Shown piece by piece: positions 1-6,596 of a stretch of DNA of 8,959 nucleotides. Position 1 is the first letter of the stretch. Each line of letters opens with the position of its first letter. The position numbers were made by a program, and so were the translations under genes. The notes beneath the pieces are model-generated. The model saw nothing but the letters and a program-made list of their open reading frames with translations. It was not told the DNA's origin and ran no database searches. Origin of the DNA: DATKKX01 sp035542775 (lineage in GTDB: Bacteria; Planctomycetota; Phycisphaerae; UBA1845; UTPLA1); NCBI GenBank assembly GCA_035542775.1, contig DATKKX010000289.1, positions 1 to 8,959 of the forward strand, in the 5' to 3' direction.

Positions 1-1
1 G

Positions 2-580
2 GCTTGGCGGGACCTGATCGAGCGGCAGAACGCGGCCGCCGGTTTCAATCTCGTGCTTCAGGAGGATCCCTACCTGCCCTCTGACGCCACCACCTTTTAC
101 ACCAAGGGTGTTCCGGTGCTGGCCTTTTTTACGGGCAGCCATGAGGACTACAACCGGCCCACGGACGCTCCTGCCACCTTGAATTACGAAGGCCTTGAGC
201 GAATTGTCAAATTCGCCAGGGGCCTGCTCGGTGACATCACCAATCCGGACTGCAAGGTTGCCTATGCTCGTGTGCAGCGGGCCGCGCCGGCCACCGGGCG
301 CGGCGGGGCGCGGGCTTACACCGGCACGGTCCCCGACTTCGCCGGCACGGATGTGAAGGGGGCCCGCATCGCCGATGTCCGCGCGGGCGGTCCGGCCGAC
401 AAAGCGGGCATGAAAGGCGGCGACATCATCGTCGAATTCGCCGGGCAGAAAGTTACAAACCTGCAGGACTATTCCGACGCCTTGATTGGCGTGAAGGCCG
501 GCCAGCCGGTGGATATCGTCATCGAGCGGGAAGGGAAGCGAGTGAAGCTCACCATTACGCCCACCGCCCGACCGGAATGA
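2..580 (+). CDS. M28-family zinc peptidase with C-terminal PDZ domain (5' truncated)
   Basis: The reading frame is open from base 2, so the gene begins before the window; 192 C-terminal residues are visible. The first third matches the end of an M28 aminopeptidase domain: a segment with LPSDATTFYTKGVPVLAFFT (about nt 77-136), then TGSHEDYNRPTD, the loop that carries the last zinc ligand, then a closing helix containing NYEGLERIV. A low-complexity linker follows (about nt 270-310). A PDZ domain follows at about nt 325-560, with the expected order: a GARIADVRAGGPADKAGMKG block, GDIIVEFAGQKV, a helix, and VDIVIEREGKRVKLTI. Related proteins are exported, and the PDZ domain probably binds substrate. 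At the position where M28 enzymes usually have the last His ligand (Y-H-x-x-x-D), this protein has Asn (codon 152-154), although a His lies three residues earlier. The gene ends 43 bp before the HEAT-repeat gene. The family call is firm; catalytic competence is not shown. Confidence 0.9.
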   Translation, partial: AWRDLIERQNAAAGFNLVLQEDPYLPSDATTFYTKGVPVLAFFTGSHEDYNRPTDAPATLNYEGLERIVKFARGLLGDITNPDCKVAYARVQRAAPATGRGGARAYTGTVPDFAGTDVKGARIADVRAGGPADKAGMKGGDIIVEFAGQKVTNLQDYSDALIGVKAGQPVDIVIEREGKRVKLTITPTARPE

Positions 581-623
581 ATCCGCGCGGCTGCCTCCGA
601 CGGCCTCCGCCAGAGTCCACGCT

Positions 624-1676
624 ATGGTCGATTCTGCCGGACAGATGGGCGAAATCTCCAAGCCCGTCTCACAGAGGGATACGTGGCGCCGACCGCTCCT
701 CGCCATCGCCGTGCTGGTCTGCCTTTTCGCGGCGGCGATGTATCAGCGCAACAGCATTCGGGCATATTGGTGGGCTTCACGGCTCGCGGCGGCGGAGGAT
801 TTCAAGATCCGTGCCTACTATTTGACTCTACTTACCACCGTCGGCGACTCGGCCGCCGGAGCGATCCATCGGCTGGCGCAGAATTCTCGAGCGGATGTTC
901 GGGCACTGGCGATTCCGGCGATGGTTCGCCTATCCGCGAAATACAAGCTCCCTGAGCTGAGCGGGCTGCTGGCGGACGGCGACGCCGAGGTTCGCGACTC
1001 GGCGGCGACCGTGTTGGCTTTCATGGCAAATGACGGGGCGACGCGAATCCTGATCGAGCATGCCCGGTCCGGACGCAGCGGCGAGGCAGCATCGTCTGTG
1101 GCGGCCCTCGCCCGAGTCTCGTCCACCGACGCATTGGCCGCGCTGTGCGACGTGGTGAGGTCCCACAGCGATGCGATTGTGCGCGCCCAAGCCGTGGAGG
1201 CGCTGGCAGCGTGGACGATGGCCGAGGCGCCGGAGGGGCAAGTCGAGAGCCCGTCCTCTCGGGTGGTGTGCGCTCCGATGCTCGTCCTGATCGGTGCGCT
1301 GGAGGACCTGGCGCCTTTCACGGGCCAGTTGGCGCTCGAACGGCAAGTCGCTGCGGTGTCCGATGTCGCCTCGACCTCGGCCGTCCGCCGGAGTGACAAG
1401 AGTACCAAGTTGCACATTGATTCAGCTCCGCCTTCTGCTCATGCCGCCCAACGAAGGGTTGCCGACGTGGCGGCCCGGTGGCTATCCACGTTGACCGGCA
1501 AGGAAATCACCGCAGGGGCGGGGCGCACGTCCGTTCAACAGGCAGAACTTGCCGATCAATGCCGCCGGTGGATGGCCGAAAGGCGCCAGACCAGCCAGCC
1601 GGCCAGTTCGCCTGCCGGGGAAGCCGCACGCGCCAATTCTGCCGATACACCATCTGACGCCGACCATCCCGGCTGA
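624..1676 (+). CDS. Membrane-anchored HEAT-repeat protein
   Basis: This encodes 350 residues. A short basic cytoplasmic start is followed by one hydrophobic segment at about residues 23-40 (PLLAIAVLVCLFAAAMY), which is a signal anchor or uncleaved signal. Residues 55-200 are paired amphipathic helices of HEAT type, with repeat signatures such as SRADVRALAIPAMVRL, DGDAEVRDSAATVLAFMA and SDAIVRAQAVEALAAW. A degenerate tail (about 275-330) still has a pattern seen at the end of planctomycete HEAT proteins, WLSTLTGKEI followed by CRRWMAERR. The last 25 residues are Ala/Ser/Pro-rich. HEAT arrays are protein-binding scaffolds, so no enzymatic role is expected; the partner cannot be read from the sequence. 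It sits 43 bp after the peptidase and 26 bp before the SGNH gene, which suggests co-transcription. There is no clear Shine-Dalgarno at ATG 624, and ATG 645 in the same frame is an alternative start. Confidence 0.8.
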   Translation: MVDSAGQMGEISKPVSQRDTWRRPLLAIAVLVCLFAAAMYQRNSIRAYWWASRLAAAEDFKIRAYYLTLLTTVGDSAAGAIHRLAQNSRADVRALAIPAMVRLSAKYKLPELSGLLADGDAEVRDSAATVLAFMANDGATRILIEHARSGRSGEAASSVAALARVSSTDALAALCDVVRSHSDAIVRAQAVEALAAWTMAEAPEGQVESPSSRVVCAPMLVLIGALEDLAPFTGQLALERQVAAVSDVASTSAVRRSDKSTKLHIDSAPPSAHAAQRRVADVAARWLSTLTGKEITAGAGRTSVQQAELADQCRRWMAERRQTSQPASSPAGEAARANSADTPSDADHPG

Positions 1677-1702
1677 TCGCCTCGCCGCGGCTTTAAGCTC
1701 GT

Positions 1703-2809
1703 GTGGGAGCAACACGCTTGTTCAGCAGCTCCGTCCGACGGCGCATCATCATCGTGACGACCGCGCTGGCATGTCTTGTCGCCGCTGACATCGGCGTGCG
1801 TCGCGCGGAGCCCGTTCTGCGGACGTACGACGTTGCTCTTTATGAGAAGACGATTGAGGAGTTGCTGCATCGCGGTGTTCCAGACATCGTTCTGATGGGC
1901 TCATCGAGGGCCAAGTACGCGCTGGTGCCGGAACAGTTTTCGGCCGTTACCGGCAGGCCGGCGTACAACGTCGCCATCGCCGGATCCAAGACCGTCGAGT
2001 GGCAGCTTCTGGCCCGGCGTCTCTTTGAAGGGCGGCGCCCGAAGCTTGTCGTCCTTGGGATCAACGCCAGCGAGCTGCGAGCGGATTACCTGCCTTCGCC
2101 GGCCGCTCGCCATCTCTTTACGTTCGATGATCTATGCGAGCACCTCAGGCGCGACCATCCTTCCACCGAGGTGGTGGGCAATTATCTTCGACACAGCCTC
2201 GGTCCCGCCTGGGCGGCGTTCGACAGGCGGTACGAGTTGAAGATGTCGCTGCAGGAGGGGCTTGGGGACTTCCTGCCCAAGCACGCCCAGGAGGCCCGCG
2301 AGCTGCGCCAGCGTGTCGCCAGACCCAGCCCGCCCGACGGCTACGATCACCCCTGGCTTCGCGGTCGGCACAGGCCAACGCTGGATGATCAGCTTGTGGC
2401 CGACGAAGCTCAGGTGGTCCGGGCCAGCACGCCGCTGTTCTCGCCCCGCGCCGAGGCTTTCTCACATTTGAGCGATCTGCTCGACTGGTTGCATGCCCGG
2501 CGGATCGAGCTGATCGTGGCGTATATCCCCAACAGCCCCGCCACGGAGAACCGCTGGCGGGACGTCGAGCCTGCCATGGTCGAGATAATCGCGAGCATCT
2601 GCCGCGACCACGGCGTTCCCTTTCTCCCGTGTAGTCAGGCCGATGTCCCACGGAGCAATCGCGATTTCATCGAGGAAGTGCATGTTGGGTTACCGCTGGC
2701 CCGGCAGATCAGCGGGCGCATCGCGCGGCACATCCTCGCTCTCGGACTGCTGCAAGACAGGACCCAACAATTCGCCGGAACCGACAGACTTGACAGGGCC
2801 GTCCCATGA
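1703..2809 (+). CDS. SGNH-hydrolase-like membrane-anchored protein, probable MBOAT partner
   Basis: This encodes 368 residues from GTG 1703. An N-terminal basic stretch and one hydrophobic helix (about residues 14-30) suggest a signal anchor with the rest outside the cytoplasm. SGNH blocks are visible: VLMGSSRAKYAL (residues 63-74, predicted nucleophile Ser68), NVAIAGS (89-95, Asn/Gly of blocks II), and LVVLGINASEL (115-125, block III Asn). Near the end IEEVHVGLPLARQIS (323-337) holds the expected catalytic His327, but the acid of the usual DxxH motif is Glu324. The stop overlaps the start of the MBOAT gene by 4 bp (ATGA), so the two are translationally coupled. This fits an AlgJ/AlgX-like role in moving acyl groups onto a polymer. 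TTG 1718 in the same frame has a better Shine-Dalgarno (GGGAG at 1705-1709, 8 nt spacing) and may be the real start. The fold call is fairly good; the substrate is unknown. Confidence 0.72.
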   Translation: MGATRLFSSSVRRRIIIVTTALACLVAADIGVRRAEPVLRTYDVALYEKTIEELLHRGVPDIVLMGSSRAKYALVPEQFSAVTGRPAYNVAIAGSKTVEWQLLARRLFEGRRPKLVVLGINASELRADYLPSPAARHLFTFDDLCEHLRRDHPSTEVVGNYLRHSLGPAWAAFDRRYELKMSLQEGLGDFLPKHAQEARELRQRVARPSPPDGYDHPWLRGRHRPTLDDQLVADEAQVVRASTPLFSPRAEAFSHLSDLLDWLHARRIELIVAYIPNSPATENRWRDVEPAMVEIIASICRDHGVPFLPCSQADVPRSNRDFIEEVHVGLPLARQISGRIARHILALGLLQDRTQQFAGTDRLDRAVP

Positions 2810-4272
2810 TCTTCTCAAGCTGGCTATTCGCGGTCTTCTTCATTGTCGTGTACGGCGTGTATTGGACGCTGCCGGATCGCCGCTGGCGGCATCCGTTCCT
2901 GCTGATCGCCAGCTACATCTTCTACATGTCATGGAACCCGTGGCTGGTCACGATCATCATGAGCCTCTCGGTGTTCGACTTCTCCGTCGGCCTGCTGCTT
3001 GAACGGACCAGGACCGATCACCGGCGCAAGCTGCTGCTGACCGCGAGCCTGGTCGCCAATCTCGGGGTCCTGGCGGTTTTCAAGTACGCCGATTTCTTCA
3101 TCCTGTCCCTCCGAGAATTGCTGACCGGCGTGGGCATTCACACCAATCTGCATACGCTCTCCATCATTCTCCCCATCGGCATCAGCTTCCACACGTTTCA
3201 GACAATGAGCTACACCATCGACGTGTACCGCGGCAAGATCCGCGCCGAGCGATCGCTGGCCGATTTCGCCCTCTTCGTCGCGTTCTTTCCGCAGCTTGTC
3301 GCCGGTCCCATCGTGAAGGCTTGCGATTTTCTGCCGCAGCTTGCCACGGAGAAGCGATTCAACTGGCCGGGCCTGCAGGCCGGCATCGTTCTGTTCTTGG
3401 TCGGCCTGACCAAGAAGCTGCTGATTGCCGATCAGCTCGCCACGCTGGTCGACCCCGTCTTCGCCGACCCCACCCGCTACGTCACCCGGGACTTGTGGCT
3501 GGCGATGTTCTGCTACGGCGGGCAGATCTACTGTGACTTCTCGGGCTATACCGACATGGCCATCGCCGTGGCAGGCGTGCTCGGATTTCACCTGCCGCGC
3601 AATTTCGCCAATCCCTATCTGGCGGTCGGTCTGACCGACTTCTGGCACCGCTGGCACATCTCGCTCTCCTCCTGGCTGCGGGAGTATCTGTATATCCCGC
3701 TGGGCGGATCGCGCGGCGGCCGCCTGCTGACTTACCGCAACCTGATGATCACCATGCTGCTCGGCGGGCTGTGGCACGGGGCAAGCTGGACATTCGTCGT
3801 CTGGGGCGGCATCCACGGCGCTGCCCTGATCGTCTCGAAACTCGTCCAGCGCGGCAGTGACGGCGTGATGTCGTGGATCGAAAGATCCGCCCGAACAGCC
3901 GCCGGCTGGATCATCACGCTGCTGGTCGTTCACATCGCCTGGGTGTTTTTCCGCTGCCAGCCGATCGTTCACGCTGGTTCGGTTGAACCCGAATCGGCCA
4001 CGATTGCCCTGAATCGGGCGGTCTACATTGTGACGCACTTGTTCATTCCGGCACAGGTGGGCAACCCCATCTGGCTGATGAACAAGGTGCCCATGATGGC
4101 TTTGCTTGGTCTGATGGCGGCAATGCAGCTCTACGACGAGTGGGTGTTGCGAGGCCACCCGCGGCTGCGTTTGCCCGCACCGATCGCAGGAGTAGGTTAC
4201 GCCGCATGGATCCTGGCTCTTGTGGTTCTGAGCCCGGAGAACACCAGCCCGTTCATCTACTTCCAGTTTTGA
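2806..4272 (+). CDS. MBOAT-family membrane O-acyltransferase (AlgI-like)
   Basis: This encodes 488 residues, the usual length for bacterial MBOAT proteins of the AlgI/DltB type. They are multi-span inner-membrane proteins that pass acyl (often acetyl) groups across the membrane for O-acylation of exported polysaccharides. Diagnostic segments in order: FYMSWNPWL (39-47), ILPIGISFHTFQTMSYTID (121-139), FVAFFPQLVAGPIV (157-170), GQIYCDFSGYTDMAIAVA (239-256), TDFWHRWHISLSSWLREYLY (277-296), IPLGGSRGG (297-305) and GGLWHGASW (320-328). His324 is the expected catalytic His, and His284 lies in the conserved WHRWHISLS loop. The gene starts on an ATGA overlap with the SGNH gene and has AGGG at 2795-2798, 7 nt before the ATG. 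Together they look like an envelope-polymer acetylation pair. No alginate synthesis genes are visible, so algI is not assigned as a symbol. Confidence 0.95.
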   Translation: MIFSSWLFAVFFIVVYGVYWTLPDRRWRHPFLLIASYIFYMSWNPWLVTIIMSLSVFDFSVGLLLERTRTDHRRKLLLTASLVANLGVLAVFKYADFFILSLRELLTGVGIHTNLHTLSIILPIGISFHTFQTMSYTIDVYRGKIRAERSLADFALFVAFFPQLVAGPIVKACDFLPQLATEKRFNWPGLQAGIVLFLVGLTKKLLIADQLATLVDPVFADPTRYVTRDLWLAMFCYGGQIYCDFSGYTDMAIAVAGVLGFHLPRNFANPYLAVGLTDFWHRWHISLSSWLREYLYIPLGGSRGGRLLTYRNLMITMLLGGLWHGASWTFVVWGGIHGAALIVSKLVQRGSDGVMSWIERSARTAAGWIITLLVVHIAWVFFRCQPIVHAGSVEPESATIALNRAVYIVTHLFIPAQVGNPIWLMNKVPMMALLGLMAAMQLYDEWVLRGHPRLRLPAPIAGVGYAAWILALVVLSPENTSPFIYFQF

Positions 4273-4294
4273 TGGACCCCGGGTCGATAAATAG

Positions 4295-4320
4295 AGTTGA
4301 CAATCAGTAGTCAACTGATT
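4295..4320. repeat. Two overlapping, mutually exclusive inverted repeats
   Basis: AGTTGAC (4295-4301) pairs with GTCAACT (4310-4316) around an 8-nt loop. AATCAGT (4302-4308) pairs with ACTGATT (4314-4320) around a 5-nt loop. The arms overlap, so only one can form at a time. The segment also contains a consensus -35 hexamer TTGACA at 4297-4302, but I see no good -10 at the right distance. It lies 23 bp after the MBOAT stop and 84 bp before the small ORF at 4404. It could be an operator, a switch or a chance structure. Confidence 0.45.
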
Positions 4321-4403
4321 AAGCCACTGCACGTGGGCATTGCACGTTGGCGGTCTACTGCGTTGGTGACCGTGCATCGGGCTCTGTTTTGAGGAGACAA
4401 AAG

Positions 4404-4505
4404 ATGCCTGAATTGCTATGGTTATTCCTCTGGCCTCTTGCGGCACTCGTGTGGTTAGTGGAGGTTGTTATTCTCAGGAACATCCCGACGGTAAACCCCT
4501 TGTAG
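4404..4505 (+). CDS. Putative 33-aa hydrophobic microprotein
   Basis: An ATG at 4404 is preceded by GAGGAG (4391-4396) with 7 nt spacing, the clearest Shine-Dalgarno in the window. The ORF is 33 codons ending in TAG. It encodes a single very hydrophobic stretch (residues 4-24, rich in Leu, Val and Trp, with LLWLFLWPLAALVWLVEVV), then a short tail with one Arg (LRNIPTVNPL). It would be a one-pass membrane peptide. I do not recognise a family. It stands alone: 131 bp after the MBOAT stop, with inverted repeats upstream and a 16-bp perfect hairpin 16 nt downstream. Small membrane subunits, stress peptides and type I toxins have this size and composition, but nothing here distinguishes them. A chance ORF is possible; the RBS and the neat flanking elements argue against it. 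Confidence 0.45.
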   Translation: MPELLWLFLWPLAALVWLVEVVILRNIPTVNPL

Positions 4506-4521
4506 AGTTTTTGTGTAACAC

Positions 4522-4559
4522 TCGCAAGCGGCGAGGCGATGCTGCCTCGCCGCTTGCGA
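4522..4559. terminator. Perfect 16-bp hairpin, possible terminator
   Basis: Bases 4522-4537 pair perfectly with 4544-4559 around a 6-nt loop (GATGCT); the stem is 12 G/C and 4 A/T pairs. It is the strongest hairpin in the window and lies just after the stop of the 33-codon ORF. Neither strand shows a T-run directly after the stem, so it is not a textbook intrinsic terminator. It could block read-through from both sides, stabilise an RNA 3' end, or be a dispersed palindromic repeat. Confidence 0.5.
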
Positions 4560-4715
4560 TTCCAGGGATCAGGCCGGTGATCCGGCAGGATCGCCTGAAC
4601 TGCAAAGGGCCGCGAAGCGCTGCGAATTCCAGACTGGGGAAGGGCAGTCAGCGTTAAGCGGCCTGCTTGACGAAGGCGGGGCTGAGCAGAGAACGCACGT
4701 CCGCCGGGCACATCT

Positions 4716-4864
4716 TCGGAGGTGCAAGCCACCGCAAACGGCTGCAAACGGACGCTCCGGTGGGGGTCGCTCGGAGGTTCCACCCTCCGCAAAAGTTGAA
4801 ATCTCTTGAAATCCCTTGAAAGAACGCCGGGCGGCCGTTGATTGTTAACTGTTGATTGTTCACT
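4716..4864. repeat. Cluster of short direct repeats (23, 10, 10 and 14 bp units)
   Basis: Four repeat sets lie side by side. A 23-bp unit occurs at 4716-4738 and 4771-4793 with 19 of 23 identical, each starting TCGGAGGT and ending CCGCAAA. A 10-bp unit with GCAAACG at its end repeats at 4731-4740 and 4741-4750. TTGAAATCTC, TTGAAATCCC and TTGAAAGAAC follow one another at 4796-4825. GTTGATTGTTAACT and GTTGATTGTTCACT are adjacent at 4837-4864. The sets share no common motif. Confidence 0.7.
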
Positions 4865-5000
4865 GTTAGCAGGAGGGCGGACCCGGCAGCGCGGCGGGAG
4901 CGTGCCGAGCGAAGCGCGGGCTGCGAGACGGGTTCTTGTCGAAAAGGGGCGTGCGGACCCGCAGGATCGAGCCTGCTGGAGAGATGAAGGGCTCGGAGCA

Positions 5001-5102
5001 ACCTGAATTTTCCTGAATTTACCTGAAGGTCTCCGGATGTTAGGATGTTGTTAGAATATCCAAACCACATCGCAAGATGGTCGACGAGTTGGATGGTCGA
5101 CG
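5001..5102. repeat. Second cluster of short direct repeats (10, 8 and 16 bp units)
   Basis: Three 10-bp units lie end to end at 5001-5030 (ACCTGAATTT, TCCTGAATTT, ACCTGAAGGT). GGATGTTA and GGATGTTG are adjacent at 5035-5050. GATGGTCGACG occurs at 5076-5086 and 5092-5102, a 16-bp spacing. The first set has the same 10-bp period as the TTGAAATCYC set to its left, close to one helical turn. Confidence 0.7.
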
Positions 5103-5249
5103 GGGAGCGATCTGGGTTGTCAGCCGGCAGCAAAGCCATTGGAAACCTCAGCCTGGGACCCCGGGGAGAAAACGCGCAGAACCGGTGCGGCAGCAGGGCG
5201 AACGCTTTGCCGAGCTGCGTGGGCGCGTGCTCATCCACTACGAACTACA

Positions 5250-5278
5250 AGTATACCTAACAAAATGCGAATTGTCAA
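5250..5278 (-). promoter_or_regulatory. Near-consensus sigma70-type promoter facing left
   Basis: On the minus strand the -35 is TTGACA (5278-5273), the spacer is exactly 17 bp, and the -10 is TATACT (5255-5250), giving 11 of 12 consensus positions. Transcription would begin near 5243 and run left through the repeat region toward the hairpin at 4522-4559. The only long frame downstream starts at GTG 5238, only a few bases from the expected start site, and its product is unrecognised. The output may therefore be a non-coding RNA, a leaderless ORF, or nothing now that a gene has been lost. The promoter call rests on sequence match only. Confidence 0.6.
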
Positions 5279-5492
5279 ATGGGCAAGAAAACCCAGGAGT
5301 CTCGAACCAGAGGACCGAAATGGCGGCGTTGAGGCGGAAAGGGGGGAGGCCGATGTTCACGGGGCAGAGGTTGACGGCTCGTGGGTTCTTAGCAGCCCCG
5401 ATGCGGATCTGGTGAGAGCCTCCAGGCGGGCGCCAGGCTGGAAAGTGAGATCGTCTTGGGGCGTTCCGGCCCAGCTCTGTAGATAGGGCTTC

Positions 5493-5521
5493 TTGGTCCA
5501 CGCGAAGTTTCCGAGTATACT
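5493..5521 (+). promoter_or_regulatory. Probable promoter of asd
   Basis: TTGGTC (5493-5498), a 17-bp spacer and TATACT (5516-5521) lie 58 bp before the asd start codon, so the start site would be near 5528 with a leader of about 50 nt. The -10 is strong and the -35 keeps only the TTG. It is divergent from the leftward promoter at 5250-5278; the -35 elements are about 215 bp apart. Confidence 0.55.
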
Positions 5522-5579
5522 CCCGGACCAGATGGGTATGCATGCCGCAGGATGCGGCCTCGCTCGCAAAGGATGCGTC

Positions 5580-6584
5580 ATGGCACGGAACATCGCGATA
5601 TTGGGGGCCACGGGGGCGGTCGGGCTTGAATTCATCGCCGTCCTCGAACAGCGGAAGACGCCGGTCGGCGAGCTTCGACTGCTCGCTTCCGCCCGATCCG
5701 CCGGCACCAAGCTCCGCTTTCGCGGGCGGGAGATTCGCGTTGACGAAGTGGGCTCCCGCAGCTTTGACGGGATCGACGTTGCCCTGTTCAGCGCCGGCGC
5801 TGCCGCCAGCCGGACCTGGGCGCCGGTCGCGGTTGCAGCCGGCGCGAGGGTCGTGGACAACAGCTCGGCCTTCCGCATGGACGACGGGGTGCCGCTGGTC
5901 ATTCCCGAGATCAATCCGCAGGCCATCGGCGACGCCGCTATCATCGCCAACCCCAACTGCTCCACCATCATCATGAACATGGCCGTCTGGCCGCTGCACC
6001 GCGTGCATCCGGTCCGGCGGATCATCGTCAGCACTTACCAGGCCGCCAGCGGGGCGGGGCGGCGGGCCATGCTGGAGCTGGAGAACCAGACGCGCGACGT
6101 GCTGGCCGGGAAGCCGGCCGCACCCAAGGTCTTCCCGCATCCGGTCGCGTTCAATCTGTTCAGCCATAACACCCCGATCGGCGAGGACGGCTACAACGTC
6201 GAAGAGCGGAAGATGGTGCTGGAGACTCGCAAGATCTTCGACGCGCCGGACCTGGCCATTTCCGCGACATGCATCCGAGTGCCGGTGCTGCGGGCACACA
6301 GCGAGGCGATCAATCTGACGTTCGAGCAGCAGATTACCGAGGATGAAGTCCGGGCGATACTGTGCCGTGCGCCGGGCGTGAAGGTCGTGGACGACCGGGC
6401 CGGCAACCGCTTCCCCATGCCGATCGACGCATCGGGCAAGGACGAGTGTTACGTCGGCCGCATCCGGCGCGACATCGGCCAGCCGGACGGGCGGGGCATC
6501 GAGCTGTTCGTCTGCGGGGACCAGCTCCGCAAGGGGGCGGCGCTGAACGCGGTGCAGATTGCGGAATGCGTCGGTCCGCGGTAG
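5580..6584 (+). CDS. asd: Aspartate-semialdehyde dehydrogenase
   Basis: This enzyme reduces aspartyl phosphate with NADPH to aspartate semialdehyde, the branch point to lysine/diaminopimelate, threonine and methionine. It is a cytoplasmic enzyme. The 334-residue product has the usual family length. Motifs: the NADP-binding GATGAVG (residues 9-15), NSSAFRM (94-100), PEINPQAI (109-116), ANPNCSTI with catalytic Cys127 (123-130), STYQAASGAG with the substrate-binding Gln154 (151-160), and CIRVPVLRAHS with Arg233 and catalytic His240 (231-241). ATG 5580 is chosen because it puts the nucleotide-binding motif close to the N-terminus and has AAAGGA at 5568-5573, 6 nt upstream. ATG 5532 and an earlier GTG at 5493 are in frame but would add a non-homologous extension, and 5493 lies inside the promoter. 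The promoter at 5493-5521 is its own. The next gene starts 12 nt after the stop. Confidence 0.97.
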   Translation: MARNIAILGATGAVGLEFIAVLEQRKTPVGELRLLASARSAGTKLRFRGREIRVDEVGSRSFDGIDVALFSAGAAASRTWAPVAVAAGARVVDNSSAFRMDDGVPLVIPEINPQAIGDAAIIANPNCSTIIMNMAVWPLHRVHPVRRIIVSTYQAASGAGRRAMLELENQTRDVLAGKPAAPKVFPHPVAFNLFSHNTPIGEDGYNVEERKMVLETRKIFDAPDLAISATCIRVPVLRAHSEAINLTFEQQITEDEVRAILCRAPGVKVVDDRAGNRFPMPIDASGKDECYVGRIRRDIGQPDGRGIELFVCGDQLRKGAALNAVQIAECVGPR

Positions 6585-6596
6585 AATTCAAATGTC

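Larger units (their letters stand above)
4560..5249. other. Long non-coding stretch with short tandem repeats
   Basis: I see no recognisable gene in this 690-bp stretch. It holds short tandem repeats (annotated separately at 4716-4864 and 5001-5102) joined by GC-rich sequence. A 194-codon frame is open on the minus strand (5238 to 4654), but it has no family signature and repeat-derived sequence makes up much of its second half. On + strand, about 5167-5240 has a coding-like patch (ERFAELRGRVLIHY) that dissolves on both sides and may be a gene remnant. Confidence 0.5.

Noticed and set aside
577..825. 82-codon frame overlapping the start of the HEAT gene
   Set aside because: It begins on the peptidase stop but encodes Arg/Ser/Pro-rich sequence. 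The overlapping HEAT frame has a membrane segment and clear repeats.
2929..4446. 505-codon open frame on the minus strand
   Set aside because: It lies antisense over the MBOAT gene, whose motifs are unmistakable. The protein is His/Gln/Asp-rich low complexity, as expected of an antisense frame to a GC-rich membrane protein.
4654..5238. 194-codon minus-strand frame as a real gene
   Set aside because: There is no family signature, no RBS, and much of the second half reads through short tandem repeats. It is kept only as a hypothesis linked to the leftward promoter.
5280..5310. tRNA-like T-loop (TTCGAGA on the minus strand)
   Set aside because: The bases on either side of the loop do not pair, and no acceptor or anticodon arm can be found.
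4261..5580. Mobile element, integron or CRISPR array in the intergenic region
   Set aside because: There is no transposase or integrase frame, no terminal inverted repeats with target duplications that I can see, and the repeats are of different sequence and spacing, unlike a CRISPR array.
5238..6299. 353-codon open frame on the minus strand
   Set aside because: Most of it is antisense to asd and has the composition of a shadow frame. Only the part left of 5465 is mentioned, as a possible remnant.
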